From assembly GCF_003575975.1 (NCBI RefSeq), contig NZ_QQXK01000003.1, positions 111,763 through 175,762 of the forward strand: 64,000 bases of DNA. Direction: 5' to 3'. The translations under genes were made by a program, and so were the position numbers. Positions 26,151-34,019 of this stretch are shown here, piece by piece. Numbering within the stretch: position 1 is the first letter of the stretch; every line of letters starts with the position of its first letter. The stretch comes from Galactobacter valiniphilus (GTDB lineage Bacteria > Actinomycetota > Actinomycetes > Actinomycetales > Micrococcaceae). The notes under the pieces are model-generated. The model had not been told where the DNA came from. It worked only from the letters and a program-made list of their open reading frames with translations, and did not search any database.

Positions 26151-28060
26151 GCGCGGCGTGCGGCTGCGACGAGCCCGAGACCACGGTCGGCGAAGCAGTT
26201 GAGGAGGTGCAGGAGCGACCCTGGTGGCGGGACCGCGGGATCATGGTCCCGGTCCTCTCCGGCGTCGCTTTCCTGACCGGTCTCGTCCTGGAGTGGTCCG
26301 GGCTCGAGATTCTGGCGCTGGTGCTGTTCTGGCTCGGTCTGCTGCTGGGAGCGTCGACGTTCACCCCGGGCGCGATCCGCAAACTGTTCAAGCGCAAGCT
26401 CGGCATCAGCCTGCTGATGACGATCAGCGCCATTGGCGCGGTGATTCTCGGCTACGTCGAGGAGGCCGCGGCCCTGGCGTTCCTGTACTCGATCGCTGAG
26501 GCGCTGGAGGACAAGGCGATGGACCGCGCCCGCGGCGGGCTCCGGGCGCTGCTCAAGCTCGTCCCTGAGACAGCGACCATCCGCCGCGACGGCGCGTCGG
26601 TCGAGGTCGCCGCGAAAGACCTCCAGGTGGGCCAGCTGATGCTGGTGCGGCCGGGCGAACGGATCGCGACCGACGGCGTCGTGGTCACGGGTCGTTCGAG
26701 TTTGGATACGTCTGCGATCACTGGAGAGTCGATCCCGGTCGAGGTCGAGCTGGGAGATGCAGTCTCGGCCGGTGCAATCAACTCCGCCGGCGCGCTGGAA
26801 GTCGAGACGACCGCGGCGGGCACCGACAACTCGCTGACCACGATCGTGGAGCTCGTTGAGCAGGCGCAGGCCGAGAAGGGAGACCGCGCCCGCCTCGCCG
26901 ACCGCATCGCCCGACCCCTCGTCCCTGGTGTGCTCGTCCTCGCCGTCCTGGTGGCGCTGATCGGTTCGCTGTTCGGCGACCCCGAGCTGTGGGTCACTCG
27001 CGCCCTGGTCGTCCTCGTGGCGGCGTCGCCGTGCGCGCTGGCGATCTCCGTGCCGCTGACCGTGGTCGCCGCGATCGGCTCGGCGAGCAAGTTCGGCGTG
27101 ATCATCAAGTCCGGTGCCGCGTTCGAGCGCTTCGGCGTGATCCGCCACGTCGCCGTCGACAAGACCGGCACCCTCACCCGAAACGAGCCCGTCGTCAACG
27201 CCGTTCTCACCGCCGACGGGACCACCGAGGCGCAGGCGCTGGCGTGGGCGGCCGCGCTGGAGCAACACAGCACCCACCCGCTCGCGGCCGCGATCACCGC
27301 CGCCGCGCCGGGGGCCTCAGTAGCCGAGGACGTGACCGAGCAGGCCGGGCACGGCATCGAGGGCAAGCTCGACGGCGCGCGGATCACGGTCGGCAGCCCC
27401 CGCTGGCTGGACGCCGGGACGCTCGGCGACCGGGTCGCAGGGCTGGAGGAGCAGGGCATGACGGTCGTCATCGTGCACCGCGACGGCGAGCCGGTCGCTG
27501 CGATCGGCGTCCGCGACGAGTTGCGCCTGGAGGTCCCGGAGGTCGTCCGCACGCTCGCCGCGCAGTGCATCGGGGTCACGATGCTCACCGGCGACAACGC
27601 CCGCACCGCCCGCGCTCTCGCGGCGCAGGCCGGGATCGAGGACGTGCGCGCCGAGCTGCGCCCCGAGGACAAGGCCGCTGCGATCGCTGAGCTCGGCCAG
27701 CATGGTTCGGTGGCGATGATCGGCGACGGCATCAACGACGCCCCCGCCCTCGCCGCCGCGGACATCGGGATCGCGATGGGCGCGACCGGGTCGGATGCCG
27801 CGATCGAGTCGGCCGATGTCGCGTTCACCGGGCACGACCTGCGGCTGCTGCCGCGCGCGTTCGACCATGCCCGGCGCGGACGGCACATCATCAAACAGAA
27901 CATCATCCTGTCGCTGCTGATCATCATCGCCCTGCTCCCGCTCGCCCTCTTCGGCGTCCTGGGACTCGCTGCCGTGGTGCTCGTGCACGAGATCGCGGAG
28001 GTCATCGTGATCCTCAATGGCTTGCGCGCGGCCCGGACCCGGAAGGAGCAGATCGTATGA
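26147..28060 (+). CDS. Heavy-metal P1B-type ATPase (CtpG/CmtA-like)
   Basis: A 637-residue metal-exporting ATPase. It has a Cys-containing N-terminus (A-A-C-G-C-D), the actuator loop T-G-E-S-I-P, the membrane metal motif S-P-C-A-L-A-I, the phosphorylation site D-K-T-G-T-L-T, M-L-T-G-D-N and the hinge G-D-G-I-N-D-A-P-A-L. The transmembrane motif is S-P-C rather than C-P-C, and the last membrane segments carry V-H-E-I-A-E-V-I-V-I-L-N. Its linkage to cmtR mirrors the mycobacterial cmtR/ctpG pair, so Cd/Pb export is the best guess. ATG at 26147 overlaps the cmtR stop, and its own stop overlaps the next gene. Confidence 0.92.
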   Translation: MSAACGCDEPETTVGEAVEEVQERPWWRDRGIMVPVLSGVAFLTGLVLEWSGLEILALVLFWLGLLLGASTFTPGAIRKLFKRKLGISLLMTISAIGAVILGYVEEAAALAFLYSIAEALEDKAMDRARGGLRALLKLVPETATIRRDGASVEVAAKDLQVGQLMLVRPGERIATDGVVVTGRSSLDTSAITGESIPVEVELGDAVSAGAINSAGALEVETTAAGTDNSLTTIVELVEQAQAEKGDRARLADRIARPLVPGVLVLAVLVALIGSLFGDPELWVTRALVVLVAASPCALAISVPLTVVAAIGSASKFGVIIKSGAAFERFGVIRHVAVDKTGTLTRNEPVVNAVLTADGTTEAQALAWAAALEQHSTHPLAAAITAAAPGASVAEDVTEQAGHGIEGKLDGARITVGSPRWLDAGTLGDRVAGLEEQGMTVVIVHRDGEPVAAIGVRDELRLEVPEVVRTLAAQCIGVTMLTGDNARTARALAAQAGIEDVRAELRPEDKAAAIAELGQHGSVAMIGDGINDAPALAAADIGIAMGATGSDAAIESADVAFTGHDLRLLPRAFDHARRGRHIIKQNIILSLLIIIALLPLALFGVLGLAAVVLVHEIAEVIVILNGLRAARTRKEQIV

Positions 28061-28365
28061 AGGTCGAACTGCTGCACATCGTCGACTGCCCGAACACGGC
28101 CATCGCCGAAGCAAACGCGCGCGCCGCGCTGGATGCCGCCGAGCTCGCGGAAGTGCCCATCGAGCTGGAAACGATCCACACCGAGACCGAAGCGGCGAAC
28201 ACCCGATTCGGAGGCTCGCCCACGATCCTCGTCGACGGCGTCGACCTGTTTCCGACGCAACCGGTTCGCTCGCTCGCGTGCCGGGTCTACGCGACTGAGC
28301 GCGGGTACGCCGGTGCACCGACTCCGTCTCAGATCGAGGAGGCGTTGCACGAGACCTATCGTTGA
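28057..28365 (+). CDS. Thioredoxin-like small protein of the metal-resistance operon
   Basis: A 102-residue thioredoxin-fold-type protein starting V-E-L-L-H-I-V-D-C-P-N-T-A, with a C-P-N-T motif in place of CxxC, and F-G-G-S-P-T-I-L-V-D-G-V-D-L-F, typical of proteins found with mer and cad operons. A further Cys lies in L-A-C-R-V-Y. It may handle metal or thiol chemistry for the ATPase. It is coupled to the ATPase by an ATGA overlap. Confidence 0.8.
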   Translation: MKVELLHIVDCPNTAIAEANARAALDAAELAEVPIELETIHTETEAANTRFGGSPTILVDGVDLFPTQPVRSLACRVYATERGYAGAPTPSQIEEALHETYR

Positions 28366-28425
28366 CGTCGAACGCAAGCTGTCGGTCCCGGACGCGGGGC
28401 CGAGCGCTTCACTGCACACCTCAAG

Positions 28426-28472
28426 AGGGTGGTATGTACCGGAAATCGGTGGAGTGGAGATTCGCGCTGTAG
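28426..28472 (+). other. ychF-tail repeat, copy 2 (extended)
   Basis: Ends with V-E-W-R-F-A-L-TAG in the ychF frame. Over 47 bases it aligns without gaps to copy 3 (32 identities, 26 of the first 30), so these two are closer to each other than to the ychF end. Likely left boundary of module 3. Confidence 0.7.
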
Positions 28473-28589
28473 GGATTGGTCGCCGCGCGGAGCATCGTAG
28501 TGAGCGCGGGTTAGTCGGCTGACGCGCCTCGGGCAAGCAATAGCCGGAAGTGCTTCAGGAACTGCTTCTTGTAGTGGCAGGATCGAGCC
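28473..28589. other. Start of module 3, no gene seen
   Basis: This 117-base stretch between the second repeat and the membrane-anchored gene shows no convincing ORF; an AGGA lies about 9 bases before the following ATG. Confidence 0.4.
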
Positions 28590-29141
28590 ATGGATGTCCT
28601 CGCGCTGGTGATCTCGGCCCTGTCGCTGCTGATCGCCGGCGTCGGCACTTACCAAGCGAACAAGCGCGCGAACGAGGCACTCGCCGAGTCGCGCAAGGCG
28701 GCCGAGGACGCACGCTGGTTCGCGGTGCAGGAAGCCGTGCAGCGCCTAATCGGGTTCGATCCGACGGCCGAGCCGGTGGGGGAGCGGCTCGCCAACCTGC
28801 GCATCACGTCGATCGCGCTCGTCGACCAGCTCGACGGCTGGGATGGTATCGACTCGTGGCTGGAGGCCGAGCGCACGCTGGGCGCGACCATCGGCCGCCA
28901 GGTGATTGAGGCCGCCAAGCCCGGCGACACCGTTGAGCGGCGGGTGGCGAACCTCGACCCGCTGATGAGTTGGGCGCACGCGCTGAGCAGCAACCTGCGC
29001 CATTTACGATCAGTCGGCCACGACGCGGCTGCACTTGCCAAGCTCCAGGTCAACGCGGAAGAGTTGGTTAGGGAAATTCATGCGCGTCACGGCTGGGATT
29101 TGCCGCCGCGGACCAACCTCCGGATCCAGCCGTTGGACTAG
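28590..29141 (+). CDS. Membrane-anchored hypothetical protein of module 3
   Basis: A 183-residue protein with one N-terminal membrane helix (V-L-A-L-V-I-S-A-L-S-L-L-I-A-G-V-G, residues 3-19) followed by a basic/acidic helix (N-K-R-A-N-E-A-L-A-E-S-R-K-A-A-E-D-A-R-W) and a helical cytoplasmic domain. This anchor-plus-coiled-helix arrangement is common among uncharacterised proteins in accessory and defence regions. It is convergent with the pair that follows. Function unknown. Confidence 0.75.
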   Translation: MDVLALVISALSLLIAGVGTYQANKRANEALAESRKAAEDARWFAVQEAVQRLIGFDPTAEPVGERLANLRITSIALVDQLDGWDGIDSWLEAERTLGATIGRQVIEAAKPGDTVERRVANLDPLMSWAHALSSNLRHLRSVGHDAAALAKLQVNAEELVREIHARHGWDLPPRTNLRIQPLD

Positions 29142-29162
29142 ATGTGGTGTAACGACTCGGCC

Positions 29163-30116
29163 TTACGGGTTGCTCAGCACTGTGAACGACGTCGCCGTGT
29201 ACTTGGGCTTAACTTCGCCGGCAGGGCCGGTTTCTTCCGTGACTGACACATCGACTGAAACTGACATGCCGGTGCGCAGCGTTGCAGTGTTCGCCGCAGG
29301 GATCTTCTTCGCGTCGATCTTGACGATCTCGCCGTCCTCGATCTCCAGCTGCCAAGCGCTGATCTCGCTGACAGTCCGCAAGATGCCGCGGATGGTGGTC
29401 GGCTCGAGCTCGAGTTCCCGAGAAGCGATGAGCTCTCCAATGTGAGCGAGTTCAGCCGTGGAGAGGCGCGTGCGCAGGCGCGCCTGGCGAGGCTGGGACC
29501 AAGTGAGATCAGGCTCGAACCCTGATTTCACCAGACCTGTCGAGAAGTCGCGCAACGTTGTGGCGACGCGCGGTCCGTACTCGCGGATGCGCGCCAAGAA
29601 GTCACTGGTGTCGGCATCTGGGCCGAGACGACGTCCGTCCTCGAGCAGTCCCAGTGCTCGCTTCATGGCGGTGTCGATCAACTGGGGCTCTGCATTGTCG
29701 TCTCCGAACAGCCCGACTTGGCCATCGGGTGAGATCTCGTCCGCTGGCGAAGTCGTCGGCACGATCTGCAGGATGAGGCTTCCCGGCAGTGGTGAACCAT
29801 TGAGGTTCAGTCGGGTCTTCGAGACGACGTCGGCGGGCGGTTGCCCACGCAACGACTTGTGCCCCTTCACCGCGAGGCCTGTCGCAAGCACCAGGCGCTG
29901 AAAATTGCGAAGCGTGTCAGCAATCCCGTCGATCGCTCCCGAGTGGATCGTGATTCCTGGCCCAGTCAGGCGCAGAGACCCTGAAGAAGCGTCGCGCCGC
30001 AGCAAGCCGTGCTCAGCGCGCAGAGTCTCGATGCTCATGCGCGCAAGATCATCTGCGTCCTGCCACTCAGCTTCGCCTTGGACGTTGGCCTTGAACTGCT
30101 CCCAGTCAAACGCCAT
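29163..30116 (-). CDS. Hypothetical partner of the nucleotidyltransferase
   Basis: A 317-residue soluble protein with no family I recognise. It begins M-A-F-D-W-E-Q-F-K, has a central segment G-S-L-I-L-Q-I-V-P-T-T-S-P, an Arg-rich helical region (R-L-R-T-R-L-S-T-A-E-L-A-H-I-G-E-L-I-A-S), and an all-beta C-terminus (I-E-D-G-E-I-V-K-I-D-A-K-K-I ... V-S-V-D-V-S-V-T). Its start overlaps the end of the upstream nucleotidyltransferase by 11 bases, so they form a two-gene operon. Composition seems less GC-rich than core genes. Confidence 0.75.
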   Translation of the reverse strand: MAFDWEQFKANVQGEAEWQDADDLARMSIETLRAEHGLLRRDASSGSLRLTGPGITIHSGAIDGIADTLRNFQRLVLATGLAVKGHKSLRGQPPADVVSKTRLNLNGSPLPGSLILQIVPTTSPADEISPDGQVGLFGDDNAEPQLIDTAMKRALGLLEDGRRLGPDADTSDFLARIREYGPRVATTLRDFSTGLVKSGFEPDLTWSQPRQARLRTRLSTAELAHIGELIASRELELEPTTIRGILRTVSEISAWQLEIEDGEIVKIDAKKIPAANTATLRTGMSVSVDVSVTEETGPAGEVKPKYTATSFTVLSNP

Positions 30117-30705
30117 GGAAACCGTCCAGAGTCACTTCGAAGTAGCCGCGCTGCGGTAGGGCATCCGGCCGTTGCGGAGGATCTTCCTTCGCGCCGTTGC
30201 GCTTGCGCATCCAGAAGTCATCCCAGTAGCCACGATTCAACGCATATGACTGGTGCTCGACTGAGTGGGCGCGGTCCGCCTCGGGGAACACGTGCCATAG
30301 GCAGTATCGAGTATCAACGCGCAGGCCCGTCGCTGGTCGGACCTGGTTCATCCCGAACATCTGCAGGATGTACCGATCCTTGGGGTCGGTCACCTGGTCA
30401 ACGAGCACGTCTTCGCCCCAGTAGACGAGGTCGATGTCGTCAGGATCGATCTTGTCGGTAAGGAAGCTGCCACCCACCCATACGCACACCACGGGGACGA
30501 CAGAGCGGATGCCGTCGGTAGCGGACTCGAAGTGCTGCCAGATCTCGGCGCGGGTCGCCGACTTCGCGAACCGGGGATCGTCAACGTAGTGGGATTTGAT
30601 CTCTTCCAACGACGCGCCGAATCGGCCCAGCGGAAGCAGGCCCGTCTGCTCGTCAAGTGCAGGCAGCACCAAGTCACCTCCCTGTGGGTCGCAGTCACCT
30701 GTCAT
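30106..30705 (-). CDS. DUF6932-like nucleotidyltransferase-fold protein
   Basis: A 199-residue protein with the minimal nucleotidyltransferase signature V-W-V-G-G-S-F-L-T-D-K-I-D-P-D-D-I-D-L-V: the G-G-S turn followed by the D-x-D metal-binding pair. The N-terminal L-P-L-G-R-F-G-A-S-L-E-E-I-K segment matches the lead-in seen in DUF6932-type proteins. Related NTases occur in toxin-antitoxin and antiphage systems, where they may modify tRNA or proteins. AGGACATA precedes the ATG at 30705. First gene of a two-gene operon; the biological role is not established. Confidence 0.75.
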   Translation of the reverse strand: MTGDCDPQGGDLVLPALDEQTGLLPLGRFGASLEEIKSHYVDDPRFAKSATRAEIWQHFESATDGIRSVVPVVCVWVGGSFLTDKIDPDDIDLVYWGEDVLVDQVTDPKDRYILQMFGMNQVRPATGLRVDTRYCLWHVFPEADRAHSVEHQSYALNRGYWDDFWMRKRNGAKEDPPQRPDALPQRGYFEVTLDGFHGV

Positions 30706-30835
30706 TATGTCCTATCAGGGGCTGCCGACAGAGGCGAACGCGAGATCGGGTCGCGTGCCCCCGCTGCCCCACCTTCTGCGTCTCCGGAAGGGGCGAGGTG
30801 GGGGCCGAGGCGATGCCAGCCAGACACGCAACCAC

Positions 30836-30882
30836 AGGTTGGTATGTGCCGGAATGCGGTGGAGTTCCGCTTCAACGTCTGA
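30836..30882 (+). other. ychF-tail repeat, copy 3 (right boundary)
   Basis: Ends with A-V-E-F-R-F-N-V-TGA, the closest protein match to the native ychF tail. The last 24 bases differ from ychF at only four positions. Core genes resume after it, so it is the likely outer right end of the island. Confidence 0.8.
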
Positions 30883-30906
30883 GTTTTCTCCGGTCTAGTG
30901 CCCGAC

Positions 30907-30949
30907 GCCGCCCCGGTCGCCTTTTCTCGCGAAAGGTCGCCGGGGCGGC
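30907..30949 (+). terminator. Probable original ychF terminator, displaced
   Basis: GCCGCCCCGG pairs with CCGGGGCGGC around an internal loop and a CTTTT...GAAAG section. It sits 24 bases after the last ychF-tail copy, where the terminator of an uninterrupted ychF would be expected. Confidence 0.55.
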
Positions 30950-31016
30950 TTCGCATTGGGGCTAGTCCAGCGGGAACATCGTTGACAGTTAACCGCGCCG
31001 GGCGAACCATGGCCGC

Positions 31017-31424
31017 ATGAGCCTCTTCATCACGTGCCCCGTCGAGAGCGTCGATCTGGCGAGCGCCTTCTACACAGCACTGGGCTGGTCCCAGAACCCG
31101 GACTACTCCGGCGACGGCGTGGCCTGCTTCGCGATCGGCGACGCCCAAGCGGACCAGTTCATCATGTTGGCCAGCCGCGCGAGCTACGCCGATGTGGGCG
31201 GCACAGAGGACCTCATCGGCGGCCCGGACACCCCGTCCAAGGTCACGCTGTCCTTCGACCTCGGCAGCCAGGACGAGGTGGACGCGCTTGTGGAGCGGGC
31301 CCGCGCCGCCGGCGGTCGCGTCGGCGACACCGACGACTACCCCTTCATGTACCAGCGCCAGTTCGACGACCCCGACGGCTACCACTACTCGCCGTTCTGG
31401 ATGAAGCCAGCGACGGACGCGTAG
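31017..31424 (+). CDS. VOC superfamily (glyoxalase-like) protein
   Basis: A 135-residue vicinal-oxygen-chelate protein with two beta-alpha-beta-beta-beta repeats. The start F-I-T-C-P-V-E-S-V-D-L-A-S-A-F-Y-T-A-L-G-W and the end D-D-P-D-G-Y-H-Y-S-P-F-W-M are typical of the PhnB/glyoxalase-like group. The substrate is unknown. It is the first core gene after the island and converges on the lipoprotein gene, with about 10 bases between their stops. Confidence 0.88.
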   Translation: MSLFITCPVESVDLASAFYTALGWSQNPDYSGDGVACFAIGDAQADQFIMLASRASYADVGGTEDLIGGPDTPSKVTLSFDLGSQDEVDALVERARAAGGRVGDTDDYPFMYQRQFDDPDGYHYSPFWMKPATDA

Positions 31425-31433
31425 GCCGGGCCG

Positions 31434-32373
31434 CTACTTCCGATACAACGGCTGGCTGTCGACGAAGTCGGCGTCGTGCTGGTGGTTCGGCTGGATCACC
31501 AGCCGGGCCTTCGAAACGTCGTGGTCCTTGGTGTAGTCCGGCTTGCACTTGCTGAAGTTGAAGCGCGGCGCGCCCATCGTCTTGCAGTTCCAGGCCGTGC
31601 CGTCCGGGAGGTAGCGCAGGAACATGCTCGCCGACGTGGTGCACCCGTCGCTGCCCATGTTCCGGACGTAGCAGACGGTGTATTCGGTGGCCCCGCGCAC
31701 CTCGGTCGACGCGCTCTTACTGGACAGGAACGACTCCGGGTTCTCCGCCCGGAACTCGGCCAGGCTAAAGCAGTTCTTCCCGTCCATCGAGCACCATTCG
31801 CCCTGCAGTTCGGCGGGGAAGCCCTTGACGCTCGGGGCGGCAGCGGCGGAGGAAGCGGCGCCGGCCTCGGCGCGCACATACATGTCCACGGTCTGCCCGT
31901 TCCAGATGCGGTCCTGCTTGGGCACGTCCTTGAGCTCATAGCCCGCGGGCAGTTCGATCGCGGTGTCCTTGGGGTAGTAGATCCCCAGGGGTGCGTCGAC
32001 GGACGAATACATCAGCCCGCCGTCCTTCATCTTGGTCGGCCCGCGCACGATCGTGCTCGTGCCTCCACCCTCGGTCTTGACCGTATTCCCGGTCACCGTG
32101 AAGCAGGCCTTGCTCATGCTGTCCGCTGTGGGACACCAGCGCCCCTCAATGCCCGTCGGCGCCGTCGGCGTGGGGGGAGGGGTGGGCGACGGCGTGGGGC
32201 TGGGTGTCGGGGTGGCGCTGGCCGCCGCCGGCGTGCTTGAAGCGAAGGGTGCGGTGGGCGCCTCGGAGCTCGACGAGGGCGGCACCGCGGAGGGCGTGGC
32301 CGGAGCGGAACTGCATCCGGCGATCGCGAGCACCCCCCGTCAGTGCCAAGGCAGCTTTCGCGATGAGTCGCAT
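31434..32373 (-). CDS. Lipoprotein with a frameshift inside its signal peptide
   Basis: From 32333 downward the frame encodes L-A-I-A-G-C-S-S-A, a Pro/Thr/Ser-rich linker and a Cys-containing extracytoplasmic domain (W-C-P-T-A-D-S, W-C-S-M-D-G-K-N-C-F), ending at 31434. This frame has only the last part of a signal peptide. A second frame starting at ATG 32373, with GGGGGA upstream, encodes M-R-L-I-A-K-A-A-L-A-L-T-G. The two join if a run of six G (plus strand C, 32333-32338) were five, giving a complete lipoprotein signal M-R-L-I-A...L-A-I-A-G-C. So it is a real frameshift, a phase-variable tract or a sequencing error. Function of the domain unknown. Confidence 0.65.
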
Positions 32374-32482
32374 GTTTTCCCCCAGAACGTTTGTTATTTC
32401 TCGATGCCTAGCGAGCGTCAGCGCCGAGGGGTAACAGTTCGGCCCAGGGGCGCGGCCGCCCGCGGCGCGCTCCGAATACGCA

Positions 32483-32518
32483 GGCGACGCCCCGAGCCTT
32501 CGAAGAGGGGGCGTCGCC
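32483..32518 (-). terminator. Terminator of the ThrE-like gene
   Basis: An 11-bp stem GGCGACGCCCC/GGGGCGTCGCC with a 14-base loop, about 115 bases after the transporter stop on the minus strand. Confidence 0.55.
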
Positions 32519-32631
32519 GGTCCAGGCTCGCCCCGACACCACTCGCCTGGCACTGGGCGGGCCGTCCCCGAGTGGTCCCTGAACTGTGCAGGGTCGGTCA
32601 TCGGCAAACCGCGGCAACGGAGCTATTGAGG

Positions 32632-33873
32632 TTAGGCCGTCCCCTTGCGCCGGCGCACCAGCGCCTCGGAGATCACGTCGCCCACCTTGGTGCCGATGCA
32701 CAGGCTGGCAAACGTGAGGAGCGAGGTGATGAGCGATTCGACGTCGAACGCGTACAACGCCACGAGGCCGATGGTGCCGGGCACGAGCAGGAGGAACGCC
32801 GGCTGGAATGACACGGTGGCTGGAACGGCCAGCGTCAGGCGCTCGATGAGGCGCGCCGCCACGAAGAGGCTCGCGGCGGTCACGCCCGTGGCCAGCAGGT
32901 TGCCGAGTGGCCCGGTGAGCGCGGAGAGCATCGTGTAGGCGCCGAGCATGACCACCACGTTCACGGCGTTGAGCTTGCGGCCGGAGCCGAAGGCCAGGCC
33001 GATCCCCAGGGCCAGGAACACCACGCCAACCCACGAGAACCACAGCGGGGGGATCTCCTGCCAACCGGGGCCCAGCGCCGTCGCGCTCGCGGTGTCGCCC
33101 ACGAGCACCACGGACCCCGGGTCCACGTGCAGCCCGGTCAGGGCGCCGCCCGCGGTGATCCCGGCGACCATGAAGCCGAGCACGATCAAGCCGTAGACGA
33201 GTCGTGAGGCACCCGTGACGATATCCGAGGCCGTCAGCTCGAGCAGCGCGTTGGTGATGAGCGCGCCGGGGACCAGGATGGCGATCGGGGCGCAGACCGC
33301 GTAGAGCGGCACGGGCCCGGTGGAGAGCAGCTCCGCGACCGCGCCCACCGCCGCCGTGGACACGAAGCCCACCACAAATGGCATGATTGCCGCCGCGCCG
33401 CCGATGCGTCCAAGCAGCTTGCTGATCGCGCCGACGAGCCCGCCCACCAAGAAGGAGAGCACCACGGCCCACCACGGGGTGCGGAACAGGAGCGCGAGGC
33501 CGAGGGCCAGGAGCGCCGTGCCGAGGGTCCACTTCACGCCGGGCCAGGTGCGCACCACGGCGCGGATTCGCGCCACGCGCGGCTCCACCTCGGCGAGCGT
33601 GACTTTGCCAGCCTCGACCCACCCCGCGAGGCGGTTGACCGACGCCGCCTGCCTGAACGTGAGTTCCTGCTTGGGGGACTGCACCACCGTGGTGCTGCCC
33701 GAATAGGGCTCGGTGATCATGATGAGCTCGGGCAGTACGGCAAAATCCAGCCGCGCCACGCCGTTGCGGGCGGCCGCGCGGTCGAGTGAGGTGGCGACGT
33801 CGGTGACCGAAACGCCGGAGTCGAGCAGCGCCGCCCCGAGTTCGCCGAGCTGTCGCGCGGGGGTCTGAGGCAT
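32632..33873 (-). CDS. ThrE-type threonine/serine exporter family protein
   Basis: A 413-residue membrane protein with a soluble N-terminal ThrE-like domain (G-A-A-L-L-D-S-G-V-S-V-T-D-V, F-A-V-L-P-E-L-I-M-I) and about ten membrane helices in two halves, as in fused ThrE/YjjP-YjjB exporters. It would export threonine, serine or related metabolites. ATG at 33873 has TAGAAT 7 bases upstream and no ribosome site, so it is probably leaderless; the frame continues upstream but without family similarity. Confidence 0.85.
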   Translation of the reverse strand: MPQTPARQLGELGAALLDSGVSVTDVATSLDRAAARNGVARLDFAVLPELIMITEPYSGSTTVVQSPKQELTFRQAASVNRLAGWVEAGKVTLAEVEPRVARIRAVVRTWPGVKWTLGTALLALGLALLFRTPWWAVVLSFLVGGLVGAISKLLGRIGGAAAIMPFVVGFVSTAAVGAVAELLSTGPVPLYAVCAPIAILVPGALITNALLELTASDIVTGASRLVYGLIVLGFMVAGITAGGALTGLHVDPGSVVLVGDTASATALGPGWQEIPPLWFSWVGVVFLALGIGLAFGSGRKLNAVNVVVMLGAYTMLSALTGPLGNLLATGVTAASLFVAARLIERLTLAVPATVSFQPAFLLLVPGTIGLVALYAFDVESLITSLLTFASLCIGTKVGDVISEALVRRRKGTA

Positions 33874-34019
33874 GGATCCAATTCTAGGGTCGGCAGGCAC
33901 CGCGCACGGCGCAACAGGCACGCCGTACAACGACTTTGCACGGGCGGCCCCTTGCCGCCCGGGTGTGGGCGGGCATAGCCTCGCGCACACCGCCCGGATC
34001 ACCTCGTGAAGGAGCCCCA

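Larger units (their letters stand above)
23571..30882 (+). mobile_element. Composite accessory island at the ychF 3' end
   Basis: Three cargo modules (23571-25712, 25713-28472, 28473-30882) each end in a degenerate copy of the ychF tail in the same orientation. The reading frame is kept (V-E-F-R-F-A-V-TAA, V-E-W-R-F-A-L-TAG, V-E-F-R-F-N-V-TGA), so each insertion event would leave ychF intact. Cargo is defence-like and metal-resistance genes. No integrase, transposase or conjugation gene is present, so movement would need a recombinase supplied elsewhere. Several cargo genes appear less GC-rich and less codon-biased than neighbours by eye. Boundaries are inferred from the repeats. Confidence 0.7.

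Noticed and set aside
30532..30882. Separate gene ending in V-E-F-R-F-N-V
   Set aside because: It overlaps the nucleotidyltransferase gene antisense; the end is the ychF-tail repeat read in frame.
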